DNA of 64,000 nt, taken from NCBI GenBank assembly GCA_947495695.1, contig CANLZP010000001.1:1013069-1077068 (forward strand). Reading direction: 5' to 3'. Made by a program: the position numbers and the translations under genes. The DNA is from an uncultured Erythrobacter sp. (GTDB lineage Bacteria > Pseudomonadota > Alphaproteobacteria > Sphingomonadales > Sphingomonadaceae). This document shows positions 43,604 through 53,455 of the stretch, in pieces (the first letter of the stretch is position 1; every line of letters begins with the position of its first letter). A model generated the notes under the pieces. That model ran no database searches, had not been told where the DNA came from, and was given only the letters and a program-made list of their open reading frames with translations.

Positions 43604-44419
43604 CTATTTTTGGCACTTGGGGCAATACCACGTGCTTCGTCCACCCTGCGCAATCCGCCGTATTACGCCGCCATCCTCGCGGTGGCATGGCTCTCCCTCT
43701 CGTCCATACACATCAAAGCGTGTGGCAAAATATCCCAGTTCGCCATCCGGCGCGGCGTAATCGCGCAGGCTTGATCCGCCATCGCGAATGGAGGCTTCCA
43801 GCACTTCGCGAATCAGCGGCACCAGGCGGGCAAGCTGGGGCTTGGTTACCTTGCCGCCCGCTTTGCGCGGATGGATACCGGCGCGATACAATGCCTCGCA
43901 CACATAGATATTGCCCAGCCCGGCCACGATGCGCTGATCCAAAAGGCACAGCTTGATCGCTTGTGAGCGACCCTTCAAAGTCGCTTTGAGATATGCGTCG
44001 GTCAGATCGGGTCCAAGCGGCTCGGGACCCATTTGGGCAAAGGATGGCCATCGCTCCAGCTGATCGGTTTGCACCAGATCAATCCAGCCAAACCGTCGAG
44101 GATCGCACAGGGCAAATTGGTGATCGCGGGTTTCGATCACGCAATGGTCGTGCTTGTCGGGCTCGGTGGGATCGATTCGCCAGCGACCGCTCATCCCCAA
44201 ATGGAAGATCATGGTGCGCTCTCTATCGGTATGGAGCAGGCCATATTTTGCCCGCCGGCCCAGCGAAGTGATGGTCGCGCCGGTCAGCGTCTGAACCAGG
44301 TCGGGCGGGAAAGGGCGCCGCATATCGGGCCGGTTCAAGGTGACGCGCGTGACCTGCTCCCCTTCCAAAAAACGGGCCAATCCGCGCACGGTCGTCTCAA
44401 CTTCTGGCAATTCTGGCAT
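43604..44419 (-). CDS. mutM: Formamidopyrimidine-DNA glycosylase
   Basis: A 271-residue base-excision glycosylase/AP lyase for 8-oxoguanine. The catalytic N-terminus is MPELPEVETTVRGL (Pro1 after Met removal, Glu2). Other features are the RRAKYGLLHTD Lys, GMSGRW, the helix-two-turn-helix region (GLGNIYVCEALYRAGIHP), and the C-terminal zinc finger. The finger is unusual: GEPCHRED has Cys followed by His-Arg-Glu instead of a C-x2-C pair, then the normal CPKC pair. The ATG at 44419 is fixed by the N-terminal Pro-Glu; ubiE starts divergently 55 bases away. Confidence 0.95.
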   Translation of the reverse strand: MPELPEVETTVRGLARFLEGEQVTRVTLNRPDMRRPFPPDLVQTLTGATITSLGRRAKYGLLHTDRERTMIFHLGMSGRWRIDPTEPDKHDHCVIETRDHQFALCDPRRFGWIDLVQTDQLERWPSFAQMGPEPLGPDLTDAYLKATLKGRSQAIKLCLLDQRIVAGLGNIYVCEALYRAGIHPRKAGGKVTKPQLARLVPLIREVLEASIRDGGSSLRDYAAPDGELGYFATRFDVYGREGEPCHREDGGVIRRIAQGGRSTWYCPKCQK

Positions 44420-44474
44420 ATTTGGGCTGCTAACAGTCTTTGCGGCTTGCCGAAACTCCCCTAGAGGCACGCGC

Positions 44475-45206
44475 ATGAGTGAAAAAGTTTCCTTCGGTTA
44501 TGAAGAAGTAGCCCCTGAAGAAAAGACTCAGCGCGTGGGTGCGGTCTTTTCCAGCGTCGCGGCCAAATATGATGTCATGAACGATGCCATGTCGGGCGGC
44601 ATGCACCGTTTATGGAAGGATCGCTTTGTCAAGCGGGTCAAACCCCAACCGCACGAAGCGATTTTGGATATGGCCGGCGGGACCGGCGACATCGCCTTCC
44701 GCTTGGCACCCTCTGGTGCCTCGATAACGGTGGCCGATATCAATCAGGATATGCTGGATGTGGGCGTGGAACGCGCGTTGGAGCGCGGTTTGGACGGCTT
44801 GGTCTGGTCGTGCCAGAACGCGGAAGAGCTGAATTATCCTGCCGGCGCTTTTGATGCCTATACAATTGTGTTCGGCATTCGGAATGTCACCGATATTCCC
44901 AAGGCTTTGAAAGAGGCGCACCGCGTTTTGAAGCCGGGCGGACGGTTCTACTGTATGGAATTTTCGACCACCGAATGGCCGGGTTTCAAGGAAGTGTACG
45001 ATCTCTATTCGCATCGCGTGATGCCGAAATTGGGCAAAGCAATTGCGGGTGACGAGGAATCCTATCGCTATCTGGCCGAATCCATTCGCCGTTTTCCGAC
45101 CATGCCTGAATTTGAAGGTATGATTCGTGAGGCTGGCTTTGCCAACACCCGGGTTGAACCCATTTTGGGCGGCGCGGTGGCGATTCATTCAGGCTGGAAG
45201 ATCTGA
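44475..45206 (+). CDS. ubiE: Ubiquinone/menaquinone C-methyltransferase
   Basis: A 243-residue SAM methyltransferase of quinone synthesis. Features are the N-terminal VAAKYDVMNDAMSGGMHRLWKDRFV, SAM loop ILDMAGGTGDIAFRLA near 61-76, motif DAYTIVFGIRNVTDIPKALKEAHRVLKPGGRF near 130-160, and FPTMPEFEGMIREAGF near 210. All are UbiE/MenG signatures. The start at 44475 is the first ATG giving the conserved N-terminus. It is followed by ubiB after 4 bases, a common operon. Confidence 0.97.
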   Translation: MSEKVSFGYEEVAPEEKTQRVGAVFSSVAAKYDVMNDAMSGGMHRLWKDRFVKRVKPQPHEAILDMAGGTGDIAFRLAPSGASITVADINQDMLDVGVERALERGLDGLVWSCQNAEELNYPAGAFDAYTIVFGIRNVTDIPKALKEAHRVLKPGGRFYCMEFSTTEWPGFKEVYDLYSHRVMPKLGKAIAGDEESYRYLAESIRRFPTMPEFEGMIREAGFANTRVEPILGGAVAIHSGWKI

Positions 45207-45210
45207 TTAA

Positions 45211-46767
45211 GTGACCAGGCCTGCAACGCATATCTGGCGGCTGCTGAAATGGGGCCGTATCCTCGCCAAGCATGGTGCTTTGCGTGGGATTGAACGCGAC
45301 CCCAATACACCTGCTCCGGTCAAGCGATTGGCCCGTCTGGCGCGCTTTGGTACCTTTCAACCAACCACTCCCGATTATGCGGGTGCGTTCGAAGCAATTG
45401 GTCCTGCTGCGATCAAGCTGGGCCAGTCCTTGGCCACGCGTCCCGATCTGGTGGGCGAGGAAGCGGCCAACAATCTGCTCAGCCTGCAAGACAGCCTGCC
45501 GCCGGTATCATTTGCGTCAATAGAGCAAGCCATTGCAGCCAGTTTTGACCAGCCGGTTGATGCGCTGTTTGCCTCGATCGATCCCGATCCGGTCGGGGCT
45601 GCCTCCATCGCGCAGGTCCATCGCGCAGTCACAACCGATGGCAAGGATGTTGCGATCAAGGTGCTGCGCCCCGGCATTCGCGAACGATTTGCCAGAGACA
45701 TTGATACCTATGAATGGGCTGCGGCTCATCTGGAGGCGTTTGGTGGAGAGGCTGCGCGGCTGCGTCCGCGCGCGACCATCGCCAATTTCAAGCGCTGGAC
45801 AAATACCGAGCTTGATCTGCGGCGCGAGGCGGCATCAGCCTCGGAATTGGCCGATGGTATGGTCGGGATCGAGAAATATGAAATTCCGGGCATCGATTGG
45901 GACCGAACCAATGGCCGGGTGATGACGGTGGAATGGGTCGATGGGGTCAAGATCAGCCGCTTGGCAGAATTGCAGGCCGCCGGACATGATACATCGGAGC
46001 TGGCCGAACGGCTGGTGCTGGCGTTCTTGACGCAGGCGATCAGTTGCGGATTTTTCCATGCCGATATGCACCAGGGCAATCTGTTCGTGCAGAAAGACGG
46101 CACGATCGTCGCCATCGATTTTGGCATTATGGGTCGGATTGACCGGCAGGCGCGGGTCTGGCTGGCGGAAATTCTCTATGGGTTGACCACCGGCAATTAT
46201 CGCCGCGTGGCGGAGATCCATTTCGAAGCGCAATATGTGCCCAGCCATCATTCGGTCGAGGAATTTGCCACGGCCTTGCGCGCGGTGGGTGAACCGATGC
46301 GTGGCAAGCCGGTCAGCGAATTGTCCGTCGGGCAGATGCTGGATGGATTGTTCGCGATCACGCGTGACTTTGACATGCAAACCCAGCCGCATTTGCTGCT
46401 ACTGCAAAAAACCATGGTGATGGTTGAAGGCATTGCGACCCAATTGAACCCGCAGATCAATATGTGGGACGTGTCCGGCCCGTTTGTGAAATCATGGATT
46501 CGCGATGAACTGGGTCCAGAAGCGGCCATCGCCGACCGGATCAAGGAAGATGCGAGCACCTTTATGCGCATCCCCGCACTGGTCCGGCGGATGGAAGAAC
46601 AATTTCCCGCCAAAGGCGGCGCACCAGAACAGGCTCCGCTGCCTGAGGTGGATATCATGTGGGAGCGCAAGAGCGCCAAGCCGCGCCGCTGGCCCGGTTA
46701 TCTGGTCTCGGCCGCAATTGGCGCTGCCGCCGCTGCATTGGCGATGACCCAAGGATGGATCGGCTAG
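45211..46767 (+). CDS. ubiB: Ubiquinone biosynthesis atypical kinase/ATPase UbiB
   Basis: A 518-residue protein of the UbiB/ADCK family required for ubiquinone synthesis. The KxGQ motif of the N-extension is AAIKLGQSLATRPDL near 68-82. Other features are the Ala-rich nucleotide loop (DPVGAASIAQVHRA), the Lys strand DVAIKVLRPG, ADMHQGNLFV, and DFGIMGRI near 308. The C-terminus has an Ala-rich transmembrane anchor (GYLVSAAIGAAAAALAM). GTG start. These proteins act at the inner membrane, probably as lipid-binding ATPases. Operon with ubiE. Confidence 0.96.
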   Translation: MTRPATHIWRLLKWGRILAKHGALRGIERDPNTPAPVKRLARLARFGTFQPTTPDYAGAFEAIGPAAIKLGQSLATRPDLVGEEAANNLLSLQDSLPPVSFASIEQAIAASFDQPVDALFASIDPDPVGAASIAQVHRAVTTDGKDVAIKVLRPGIRERFARDIDTYEWAAAHLEAFGGEAARLRPRATIANFKRWTNTELDLRREAASASELADGMVGIEKYEIPGIDWDRTNGRVMTVEWVDGVKISRLAELQAAGHDTSELAERLVLAFLTQAISCGFFHADMHQGNLFVQKDGTIVAIDFGIMGRIDRQARVWLAEILYGLTTGNYRRVAEIHFEAQYVPSHHSVEEFATALRAVGEPMRGKPVSELSVGQMLDGLFAITRDFDMQTQPHLLLLQKTMVMVEGIATQLNPQINMWDVSGPFVKSWIRDELGPEAAIADRIKEDASTFMRIPALVRRMEEQFPAKGGAPEQAPLPEVDIMWERKSAKPRRWPGYLVSAAIGAAAAALAMTQGWIG

Positions 46768-46798
46768 CGCACTGATCTCGCCGCGCTCTGGCCAGCGC

Positions 46799-47206
46799 TT
46801 AATCGGGATCGTTTTCCGGAGTGAGAGCAGTGTGCGGCAGCACGCGGCTGCCCACCAATGCCAGAATGACCGTGATCGCCTCGACCACCATCGGGGTCCA
46901 CCAACCGTCATGTGGTCCATCGACAATCAGCGTGACCGTGCGGCCCACAAGAGCAATCGACATCAGCGCCGCTGTGACCAGAAAGGGATCGCCTTTGCGC
47001 GCCCAGGCACCCCAAATCAGGCACCCTCCAGCGACCATGAAAAAGGCAGTCATATCCGCGCGAATCGATGCCAGCCCCATTATACCTTGCGGCGCAATGC
47101 CAAAGTCTGCGCCCGAGCTAACCGGGTTGATCAGGAAGCCTATTCCCATCAATGTGTAGAAAATTCCGCCTAACAGCAGCAACGAACGCAGCAAAATCCA
47201 CATCAT
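46799..47206 (-). CDS. Small four-helix membrane protein, DUF4345-like
   Basis: A 135-residue protein with four hydrophobic segments (MWILLRSLLLLGGIFYTLMG, DMTAFFMVAGGCLIWGAWA, LVTAALMSIALVGRTVTLIV, MVVEAITVILALVGS). The GIGFLINPVSS and QGIMGLASIRADM patterns resemble the DUF4345 family of unknown function. The ATG at 47206 with AGGGG five bases upstream is preferred over a start 19 codons earlier. It converges on ubiB and is divergent from coaBC. Confidence 0.6.
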   Translation of the reverse strand: MMWILLRSLLLLGGIFYTLMGIGFLINPVSSGADFGIAPQGIMGLASIRADMTAFFMVAGGCLIWGAWARKGDPFLVTAALMSIALVGRTVTLIVDGPHDGWWTPMVVEAITVILALVGSRVLPHTALTPENDPD

Positions 47207-47394
47207 CAAACCCCTGAATAATCTTTCAAACCCTGTTCTGGCGTATGTTACCCTGATAGGCAAAATTTAACCACTTTATCGCATGGTTGGCTGGGGCACG
47301 CTGTGCGGCTAAGTATAAATCGCAGGGCGGATCGTTAGAGGGAGCTCACCAGAATTATGTGCTTTTCACTGCCCGTTAGCGGGGGAATTAACTC

Positions 47395-49155
47395 GTGAGC
47401 GGTGAACAACCTAAGGTTTTGCTTGTCGTAGGCGGCGGTATTGCGGCCTACAAATCGTGCGAACTCGTCCGTCTCATCCGCAAGGGTGGGGGCGATGTCA
47501 CCTGCGTTGTGACAGATGGCGGACAACAATTTGTCACGCCGATGGCGCTTGCCGCCTTGAGCGAAAATCCGGTGCATACCACGCTGTGGGACCTCAAGAA
47601 CGAAGCCGAAATGGGCCACATCCAGCTCAGCCGGGAGGCCGATCTGGTGGTCGTGTGCCCTGCAACAGCGGATCTGATGGCCAAAATGGCGGCAGGCATT
47701 GCCGATGATCTGGCCACAACGCTGATTCTGGCCACGGATAAGCCGGTCATGGCAGTTCCGGCGATGAATGTGCGCATGTGGGAGCATGAAGCGACGCAGC
47801 GCAATGTGACGTGGCTGAAGCAGGCTGGCGTCACTGTGCTCGATCCTGATGAAGGGCCGATGGCCTGCGGCGAGTTTGGCTATGGCAGGCTGCCGGATCC
47901 CGATGCGATCTGGTATGCCATTGCCCAGCAATTGGACATCGAGGTTGAAGTTCCTGCGCCAGTGGCGGCTCTGCCTGCTGCGCCAGTAGATGCAGAAGAA
48001 GCCGAAGAAGATCTGGCCGCTGAAGCACTGGAACCGGAAGACGAACCCGAAGTGGAAGAGAAGAGCGGCGGCATTGCCGGAATGCTCTCGTCCCTGATTT
48101 CGCGCACCACGGCCAAGCGTTCGGCTGATGAGATCGAAGCGGAATATCTGGAAGAACCAGAAGAAGAACTGGAAGACGGTGCGGCTGACGAAGACGCCGT
48201 TGATGATGGTGCTGAAGATGGGCCTGAAGACGCTGCCGTCATCGAAGACGATGTCGATCCTGACGCCGTGCCTGATCTGGGTGGACCCTTGCTGGCATCC
48301 AAAGGTGGGGCCAGCTCTGCACCGCCAACCGATCCCGAAGCGATCAACCATTTGGTCAAGACAGGCGCGGGCGATGCTCCGCCAGAGCCGCTGGCTGAAG
48401 ATGCAGGCGATGAACAGGCGGTTGTCCCTGCCGCGATTGAAAGCTCTGATGAAGACGTGCTGGGCGGCCAGACCTTTGCCGTCAAGAAGGGCCACAGACC
48501 GCTTAAAGGTCGCCACATTGTGATTACCGCTGGCCCAACTTGGGAAGCGATCGATCCAGTGCGTTATATCGCCAACCGGTCCTCGGGTAAGCAAGGCTTT
48601 GCGATTGCCGCAGCCACTGCTGCGCTGGGCGCCAAGGTCACACTTGTGGCCGGTCCGGTGTCGCTCAAGACGCCCGATGGGGTTGACCGGATCAATGTCG
48701 AAAGCGCCGAGGATATGTCCAAAGCGGTCAAATCATCCTTGCCAGCCGACGTTGCTGTGATGGTGGCCGCTGTCGCTGATTGGCGGCCCAAGGAATATCG
48801 CGGCGAGAAGATGAAGAAGCGGGGCTCTGCCCCGCCGGCCCTGGTGCTGGAGGAAAATCCCGACATTCTCACCAATGTTGCGGTGGGTGATGACAGGCCG
48901 CAACTCGTCATCGGCTTTGCCGCCGAAACCGAGAAAGTCATCGATCACGCCAAGACCAAGCGCAAGCGCAAGGCTGCTGACTGGATCATTGCCAATGATG
49001 TGTCGGGCGATGTGATGGGCGGAGACGACAATCTGGTCCACATCATCAGCGAGTCCGGCGTCGAAAGCCTTGAAGAGATGCCCAAGCTGGACGTTGCTAT
49101 GGCCCTGGCTGAGCGCATTGCCGATGCTCTGAAGAAAGAGTCCGGCAATGAGTGA
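47395..49155 (+). CDS. coaBC: CoaBC with a long acidic interdomain linker
   Basis: A 586-residue bifunctional phosphopantothenate-cysteine ligase / decarboxylase of CoA synthesis. CoaC flavoprotein (about 1-185) shows [32 protein letters not shown] and the catalytic-Cys [13 protein letters not shown]. CoaB (about 372-586) shows [29 protein letters not shown] and [12 protein letters not shown]. Between them, about 187-370, lies a roughly 180-residue Asp/Glu/Ala-rich segment without family similarity. This makes the protein about 150-180 residues longer than usual (about 400-430). GTG start after GGGGGAA. It overlaps dut. Confidence 0.93.
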   Translation: MSGEQPKVLLVVGGGIAAYKSCELVRLIRKGGGDVTCVVTDGGQQFVTPMALAALSENPVHTTLWDLKNEAEMGHIQLSREADLVVVCPATADLMAKMAAGIADDLATTLILATDKPVMAVPAMNVRMWEHEATQRNVTWLKQAGVTVLDPDEGPMACGEFGYGRLPDPDAIWYAIAQQLDIEVEVPAPVAALPAAPVDAEEAEEDLAAEALEPEDEPEVEEKSGGIAGMLSSLISRTTAKRSADEIEAEYLEEPEEELEDGAADEDAVDDGAEDGPEDAAVIEDDVDPDAVPDLGGPLLASKGGASSAPPTDPEAINHLVKTGAGDAPPEPLAEDAGDEQAVVPAAIESSDEDVLGGQTFAVKKGHRPLKGRHIVITAGPTWEAIDPVRYIANRSSGKQGFAIAAATAALGAKVTLVAGPVSLKTPDGVDRINVESAEDMSKAVKSSLPADVAVMVAAVADWRPKEYRGEKMKKRGSAPPALVLEENPDILTNVAVGDDRPQLVIGFAAETEKVIDHAKTKRKRKAADWIIANDVSGDVMGGDDNLVHIISESGVESLEEMPKLDVAMALAERIADALKKESGNE

Positions 49156-49642
49156 TCCGGCGGGTACAAGCGCTCAAAATGCCGGGCCGCAGGTTCCGGT
49201 TCAGATCAAGCGGTTGCCGCATGGAATCGGGTTGGATTTGCCGCATTATGCCACGGCGGGTGCTGCGGGCATGGATATTGTCTCGGCAGAGACCGTTCGG
49301 ATTGCGGCTGGCGCGCGCCATGCGGTGGGTACCGGATTGGCGGTGGCGATCCCCACTGGCTATGAAATTCAAGTGAGGCCGCGATCGGGTCTGGCGTTCA
49401 AGCATGGAATAACAGTTCCCAATACGCCCGGCACAATCGATTCTGACTATCGCGGCGAGCTAAAGGTGATCCTGATCAACCATTCCAACGAGGTGTTCTC
49501 GATCGAGCGAGGAGACCGCATCGCGCAACTGGTTCTGGCTCCGGTTACTCTGGCAAGCTGGACCGAAGTGGACACCCTGGATGATACTGACAGGGGCGCG
49601 GGTGGATTTGGGTCTACCGGCGGACATGCCAAGCTGACCTGA
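49148..49642 (+). CDS. dut: dUTP diphosphatase
   Basis: A 164-residue trimeric dUTPase that makes dUMP and limits uracil in DNA. The five motifs are visible: [51 protein letters not shown], and the C-terminal [11 protein letters not shown] 12-residue Ala/Gly-rich N-terminal extension is modest. It overlaps the coaBC stop (start 8 bases inside). A hairpin follows. Confidence 0.96.
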   Translation: MSDPAGTSAQNAGPQVPVQIKRLPHGIGLDLPHYATAGAAGMDIVSAETVRIAAGARHAVGTGLAVAIPTGYEIQVRPRSGLAFKHGITVPNTPGTIDSDYRGELKVILINHSNEVFSIERGDRIAQLVLAPVTLASWTEVDTLDDTDRGAGGFGSTGGHAKLT

Positions 49643-49687
49643 TCGTTCCCGACGCCAATTGGCCGAATATTCAGACGGACAAACGAA

Positions 49688-49720
49688 AGGGCGACCTCAC
49701 CACAAGGCCGCCCTCATTTT
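49688..49720. terminator. Likely terminator between dut and a convergent lipoprotein gene
   Basis: AGGGCG (49688-49693) pairs with CGCCCT (49709-49714), then one mismatch, then CCT with AGG around a 7-base loop. CATTTTCC follows. It lies 46 bases after the dut stop and 20 bases from the end of the convergent DUF4136 gene, so it could serve both. Confidence 0.7.
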
Positions 49721-49740
49721 CCCATCCAAGAGAAATTCGT

Positions 49741-50412
49741 TTAGTCGATCCGGCGGACTTTCTTTTCTTCAGGCTTGATCGTGATGCGTAGAGTTTCACC
49801 CGAATTGCCGGGGAAATCAGTGAACATCGCATCGACCAGATTGGGCACCAGATATTGCAAGCGATTGGAGGTGGAGACCGCCTGCGCATTGCCTTCAAAC
49901 AGACGTTCGCCAGTTTCGCGGCGATCGATCTTCATCTCGATATCGCTGGTGTAGACGGTGATGCTGCGAACATCGGAATCGCCGAAAAAGGGATCGTGAA
50001 AGCCATAGCGATATGATCCAAACCCGCGCCGGTAGAAGGGCGAGCGATAGCCATACCAGGGCGACCAATAGGGATCACGGAATCCGGTGCTGCGTATCTG
50101 TTCGCGGCCTTTATCGACACCATAGTCGAACCGAACCAGCATGCTGGCAGTTTCAGGGCTCGCCTCGACATAGCCGAGCCGTTCCATCTGATCTTCAACC
50201 ACATCGGCATAAAGCGCAAATTCCAGGCCGCCTGCCAGCGCTGGATCATCGGCCACTACGGCAAAGCTTTCACCAGCAGGTGCAGGCAGTTCGGCCTGAA
50301 AGCGCGACACATCAGCCTTGAACGGGGTCGCACAAGCGGCAAGGCTCAGCAGGAAAATGGGCACGCTGGCCATTTTCAGGGAGATAGGACTGTTGTTCTC
50401 TTCAATGTGCAT
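49741..50412 (-). CDS. DUF4136-like lipoprotein
   Basis: A 223-residue probable lipoprotein. The hydrophobic stretch MASVPIFLLSLAAC ends in a lipobox Cys at 27. A domain follows with ESFAVVADDPALAGG, MERLGYVEASPETASMLVRFDYGVDKG, an aromatic/Arg-rich YGYRSPFYRRGFGSYRYGF segment, and LFEGNAQAVSTSN. This pattern fits DUF4136 envelope proteins of unknown function. AAGGTGA six bases before ATG 50412 supports the long start, although an internal ATG at 50373 would give a more usual signal. Confidence 0.75.
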   Translation of the reverse strand: MHIEENNSPISLKMASVPIFLLSLAACATPFKADVSRFQAELPAPAGESFAVVADDPALAGGLEFALYADVVEDQMERLGYVEASPETASMLVRFDYGVDKGREQIRSTGFRDPYWSPWYGYRSPFYRRGFGSYRYGFHDPFFGDSDVRSITVYTSDIEMKIDRRETGERLFEGNAQAVSTSNRLQYLVPNLVDAMFTDFPGNSGETLRITIKPEEKKVRRID

Positions 50413-50613
50413 CGCTTTTCACCTTTTGAAATCAAATGATTTATCGACGCGATATTGGACGCGACTGCCCCTGACCTTGCCTGTGCATATGGTATCACGC
50501 TGTCATCGACGAGACGTTTTGTAAAGGAGATGTGCTGAACCAGATTTGAACGCAGCAGAACAAATCTCTCGGAAAACCGCGACCTTACCCAAATAATTAT
50601 GCTCAAACGAATG

Positions 50614-51633
50614 CTAGCCGCGCACCAGTCCCAACGCTTTGTATGCCGCCTCCAAGGTCGGTCCGCCGCGTTCGCGCGCCTTGGCCGCACCGCGCGCCAA
50701 AATCGCATCCAACGCCTCGCGATCCTGCATCAATTCGCGGAATCGGGCAGAGATCGGTGCGAGTGATTCGACCAGCACATCACCCAACGCAGGCTTGAAC
50801 GTGCCAAATCCTTGGCCGCCAAATTCTGCCAGCACGGAGGCTGTATCGCGACCGGTCAAAGCCCCGTAAATCGATACCAGATTGATCGCTTCGGGCCGTC
50901 CGGCCAATCCGGCTGCTTCGGAGGGCAAGGGTTCTGGGTCAGTCTTGGCCTTCTTCACCTTTTTCATGATCGTATCTGCATCATCGATCAAATTGATCCG
51001 ACTCATCTCTGATGGGTCTGACTTGCTCATTTTGGCCGCACCATCGCGCAGGCTCATGATGCGTGCTGCAGCTGGCGGTATATATGGATCGGGCAGGGTG
51101 AACACAGGCGCGTCTTCGGATGCGAAGTCATTGTTGAATTTTTGCGCAATATCGCGCGCCAATTCCAGATGCTGTTTTTGGTCATCGCCCACGGGCACGT
51201 GCGTCGCCTGATACAGCAACACGTCCGCTGCCTGCAGCACGGGATAGGTGAACAGAGCGATGCTGGCGCCTTCGCGGTTCTTGCCCGATTTGTCCTTGAA
51301 CTGGGTCATCCGGTTCAACCAGCCCATCCGGGCGGTTCCATTGAGCAACCATTGCAGCTCTGCATGGGCGGGCACTTGCGCTTGGTTGAACAAGATTGTC
51401 TTGGCCGGATCGACCCCGCAGGCGACCAATGTGGCCACCATTTCCAACGTAGCAGCGTACAACTCTGCGGGTTTATGCGGCATGGAAATCGCGTGCAAAT
51501 CGGCCAGAAAGATCAGGCATTCGCCGCCTGCTTCGGCTGCTTCGTCCTGCAGTTTCACATAATTGACGATGGCGCCCAGATAATTGCCAAGATGGGGTTT
51601 GCCCGTGGGCTGGATTCCGGAAACAACGCGCAT
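50614..51633 (-). CDS. trpS: Tryptophanyl-tRNA synthetase
   Basis: A 339-residue class I synthetase. The HIGH-equivalent is PTGKPHLGNYLGA near 10-22. Other features are the Trp-pocket NPDx-like FLADLHAIS, the GDDQKQHLELARDIAQ block, and the KMSKSD loop near 199-204. Length is normal. It charges tRNA-Trp. It stands alone between the DUF4136 lipoprotein (divergent promoters) and murJ. Confidence 0.98.
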   Translation of the reverse strand: MRVVSGIQPTGKPHLGNYLGAIVNYVKLQDEAAEAGGECLIFLADLHAISMPHKPAELYAATLEMVATLVACGVDPAKTILFNQAQVPAHAELQWLLNGTARMGWLNRMTQFKDKSGKNREGASIALFTYPVLQAADVLLYQATHVPVGDDQKQHLELARDIAQKFNNDFASEDAPVFTLPDPYIPPAAARIMSLRDGAAKMSKSDPSEMSRINLIDDADTIMKKVKKAKTDPEPLPSEAAGLAGRPEAINLVSIYGALTGRDTASVLAEFGGQGFGTFKPALGDVLVESLAPISARFRELMQDREALDAILARGAAKARERGGPTLEAAYKALGLVRG

Positions 51634-51857
51634 GAGAATATTCTTTCGTACAATGAATTGGGTCAGACAGGGTGGCAGGCACAGGTGCCAGTTATTTGGG
51701 CCAGCCTTCAGGAAGCTGGCCGGTTCGCTCGCTTTAGGAGCGCTCCAGCCATCGCCAGGCCGCCCGCCCGCGCACTGCGAAACGCAGTGGGGCTGAACCG
51801 GTAGAGAAGAATTGTTCTGTCATCGCTTGCGCCCAATACCATAACCGCGAGCACGCG

Positions 51858-53429
51858 CTAGCCCTGACGGCGCATTAATCGCTGGACGGTGCTCTTGTCG
51901 AGAATGCCGAGCGCAAGTGTGGCGACGCCATAGGTAACAACGCTTGTGCCAAAGATAATGCCCAGCCCCATGGCCTTGCTCGGGATATCCTGCACAAACC
52001 AGCTTTCGATATACGGCATAACGAAATAGAGCGCAGCGCCCATAGCGATTGCGGCAAGAACGATCCGCGCAATGCGGCTGATGAGGTGACCGCTCATCCG
52101 ATAGAGCCCGCGCCAATGCAGGATCCCTGCCAGCAGGGCGATATTGCACCAGGCGCCCACCGCACCCGAGATCGCAAGGCCGGTTACGCCCAAGCGAGGG
52201 ACGAGAACGAGGTTCAGCGAAACCGTAACGATCAGCGAAATCGCGGCCGTAATTACCGGCGTGCGGGTGTCCTTACGGGCGAAGAAATTGGGGGTCAGGA
52301 CTTTCACCAGGACATAGGCGGGCAGGCCCAGCACCAGTGCCGAAACCACCATGCCAGTGGTAAGAGCGTCTTGCGCGGTAAAGTTCTGGCCCAACATGAA
52401 CACTTGGACAAAGGCAGTGCCGGTAAAGAACAATGCCACCGCGCATGGCACGGTCAACAACATGGCCAATTCGATTGCGTTGGATTGTAGACGCGCCGCC
52501 TCGCCATCTTCTGCGCGGCTGAGATGACGCGATAGAGCAGGCAATATGGCCGTACCCAAGGCGATACCTATGATACCGAGAGGAAGCTGGTTCCAGCGGT
52601 CCGCCATTTGCAGATAGGTGTAGCTTCCCACGGGCAGTGTGGAGAGGAAGAACAGATCAACAAAGCGGCTGATCTGATAGACGCCTGCACCAAATATCGC
52701 AGGCACCATCAAAACGCCCAGTTCCTTCACTCCGCTGGTAATGCGCGGTGATCCTAAGGACAGCTTGAACCCGGCTCGGCGCATGAAATACCCTAGCCAC
52801 ACGACCTGCAACAGACCCGATAGCGATAGCGCCCAGCTCATCGCTTGTGCGGTGGTGCGGCGCGCCTCCAGATCTCCATCCAGTGTCAGGCCATAGCCCA
52901 GTGCCGCGATCAGGCAGATGTTGAGCAATATTGGCGCGGCTGCTGCAGCGGCAAAGCGCGACAGCGAATTGAGCACGGCTGCTATCAGCGTCGCCACGCT
53001 CATAAACATCAGATAAGGGAAGGTAATCTGGCCAAGCAGGACCGCGACCTGCAAATTGCCCGGATTGTCTTCCAGTCCCTCGGGCGCGAAAAAGCTGATG
53101 ATCCAGGGCATGGCCAACATGGCCAGCGCCCCAAATGCGATCAGCGTCGGCAGCAAGACCGACAGGACATTGGTGGCAAAGTTCTGGGCTTCGGCCAGGT
53201 CGCCACCTTTGTTCATGCGCCGGTTGAACAGGGGGACAAAGGCGCTGGCAAACGCCCCTTCTGCAAACAGCCGGCGGAACAGATTGGGCAGCATGAAGGC
53301 CAATTGCCATGCATCGCCCATCGCCGTTGCGCCCAGGACGCGCGCAATCAATATGTCCCGGACAAAGCCAAACACCCGGCTGACAGCTGTCAGCCCGCCG
53401 ATGGTTCCGACGTTCTTGAGCAGGCTCAT
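51858..53429 (-). CDS. murJ: Lipid II flippase MurJ
   Basis: A 523-residue MOP-superfamily membrane protein with about 14 helices that flips lipid II for peptidoglycan. Features are N-terminal VGTIGGLTAVSRVFGFVRDILIARVLGA, DAWQLAFMLPNLFRRLFAEGAF with its essential Arg/Glu, MADRWNQLPLGIIGIALGTAILPALSRH, and FFARKDTRTPVITAAISL. All are MurJ family blocks. secB starts divergently behind an intervening 26-base gap and runs in the same direction upstream. Confidence 0.97.
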   Translation of the reverse strand: MSLLKNVGTIGGLTAVSRVFGFVRDILIARVLGATAMGDAWQLAFMLPNLFRRLFAEGAFASAFVPLFNRRMNKGGDLAEAQNFATNVLSVLLPTLIAFGALAMLAMPWIISFFAPEGLEDNPGNLQVAVLLGQITFPYLMFMSVATLIAAVLNSLSRFAAAAAAPILLNICLIAALGYGLTLDGDLEARRTTAQAMSWALSLSGLLQVVWLGYFMRRAGFKLSLGSPRITSGVKELGVLMVPAIFGAGVYQISRFVDLFFLSTLPVGSYTYLQMADRWNQLPLGIIGIALGTAILPALSRHLSRAEDGEAARLQSNAIELAMLLTVPCAVALFFTGTAFVQVFMLGQNFTAQDALTTGMVVSALVLGLPAYVLVKVLTPNFFARKDTRTPVITAAISLIVTVSLNLVLVPRLGVTGLAISGAVGAWCNIALLAGILHWRGLYRMSGHLISRIARIVLAAIAMGAALYFVMPYIESWFVQDIPSKAMGLGIIFGTSVVTYGVATLALGILDKSTVQRLMRRQG

Positions 53430-53455
53430 CCGGTCAGGCCCGCGTCATCGTGAGC

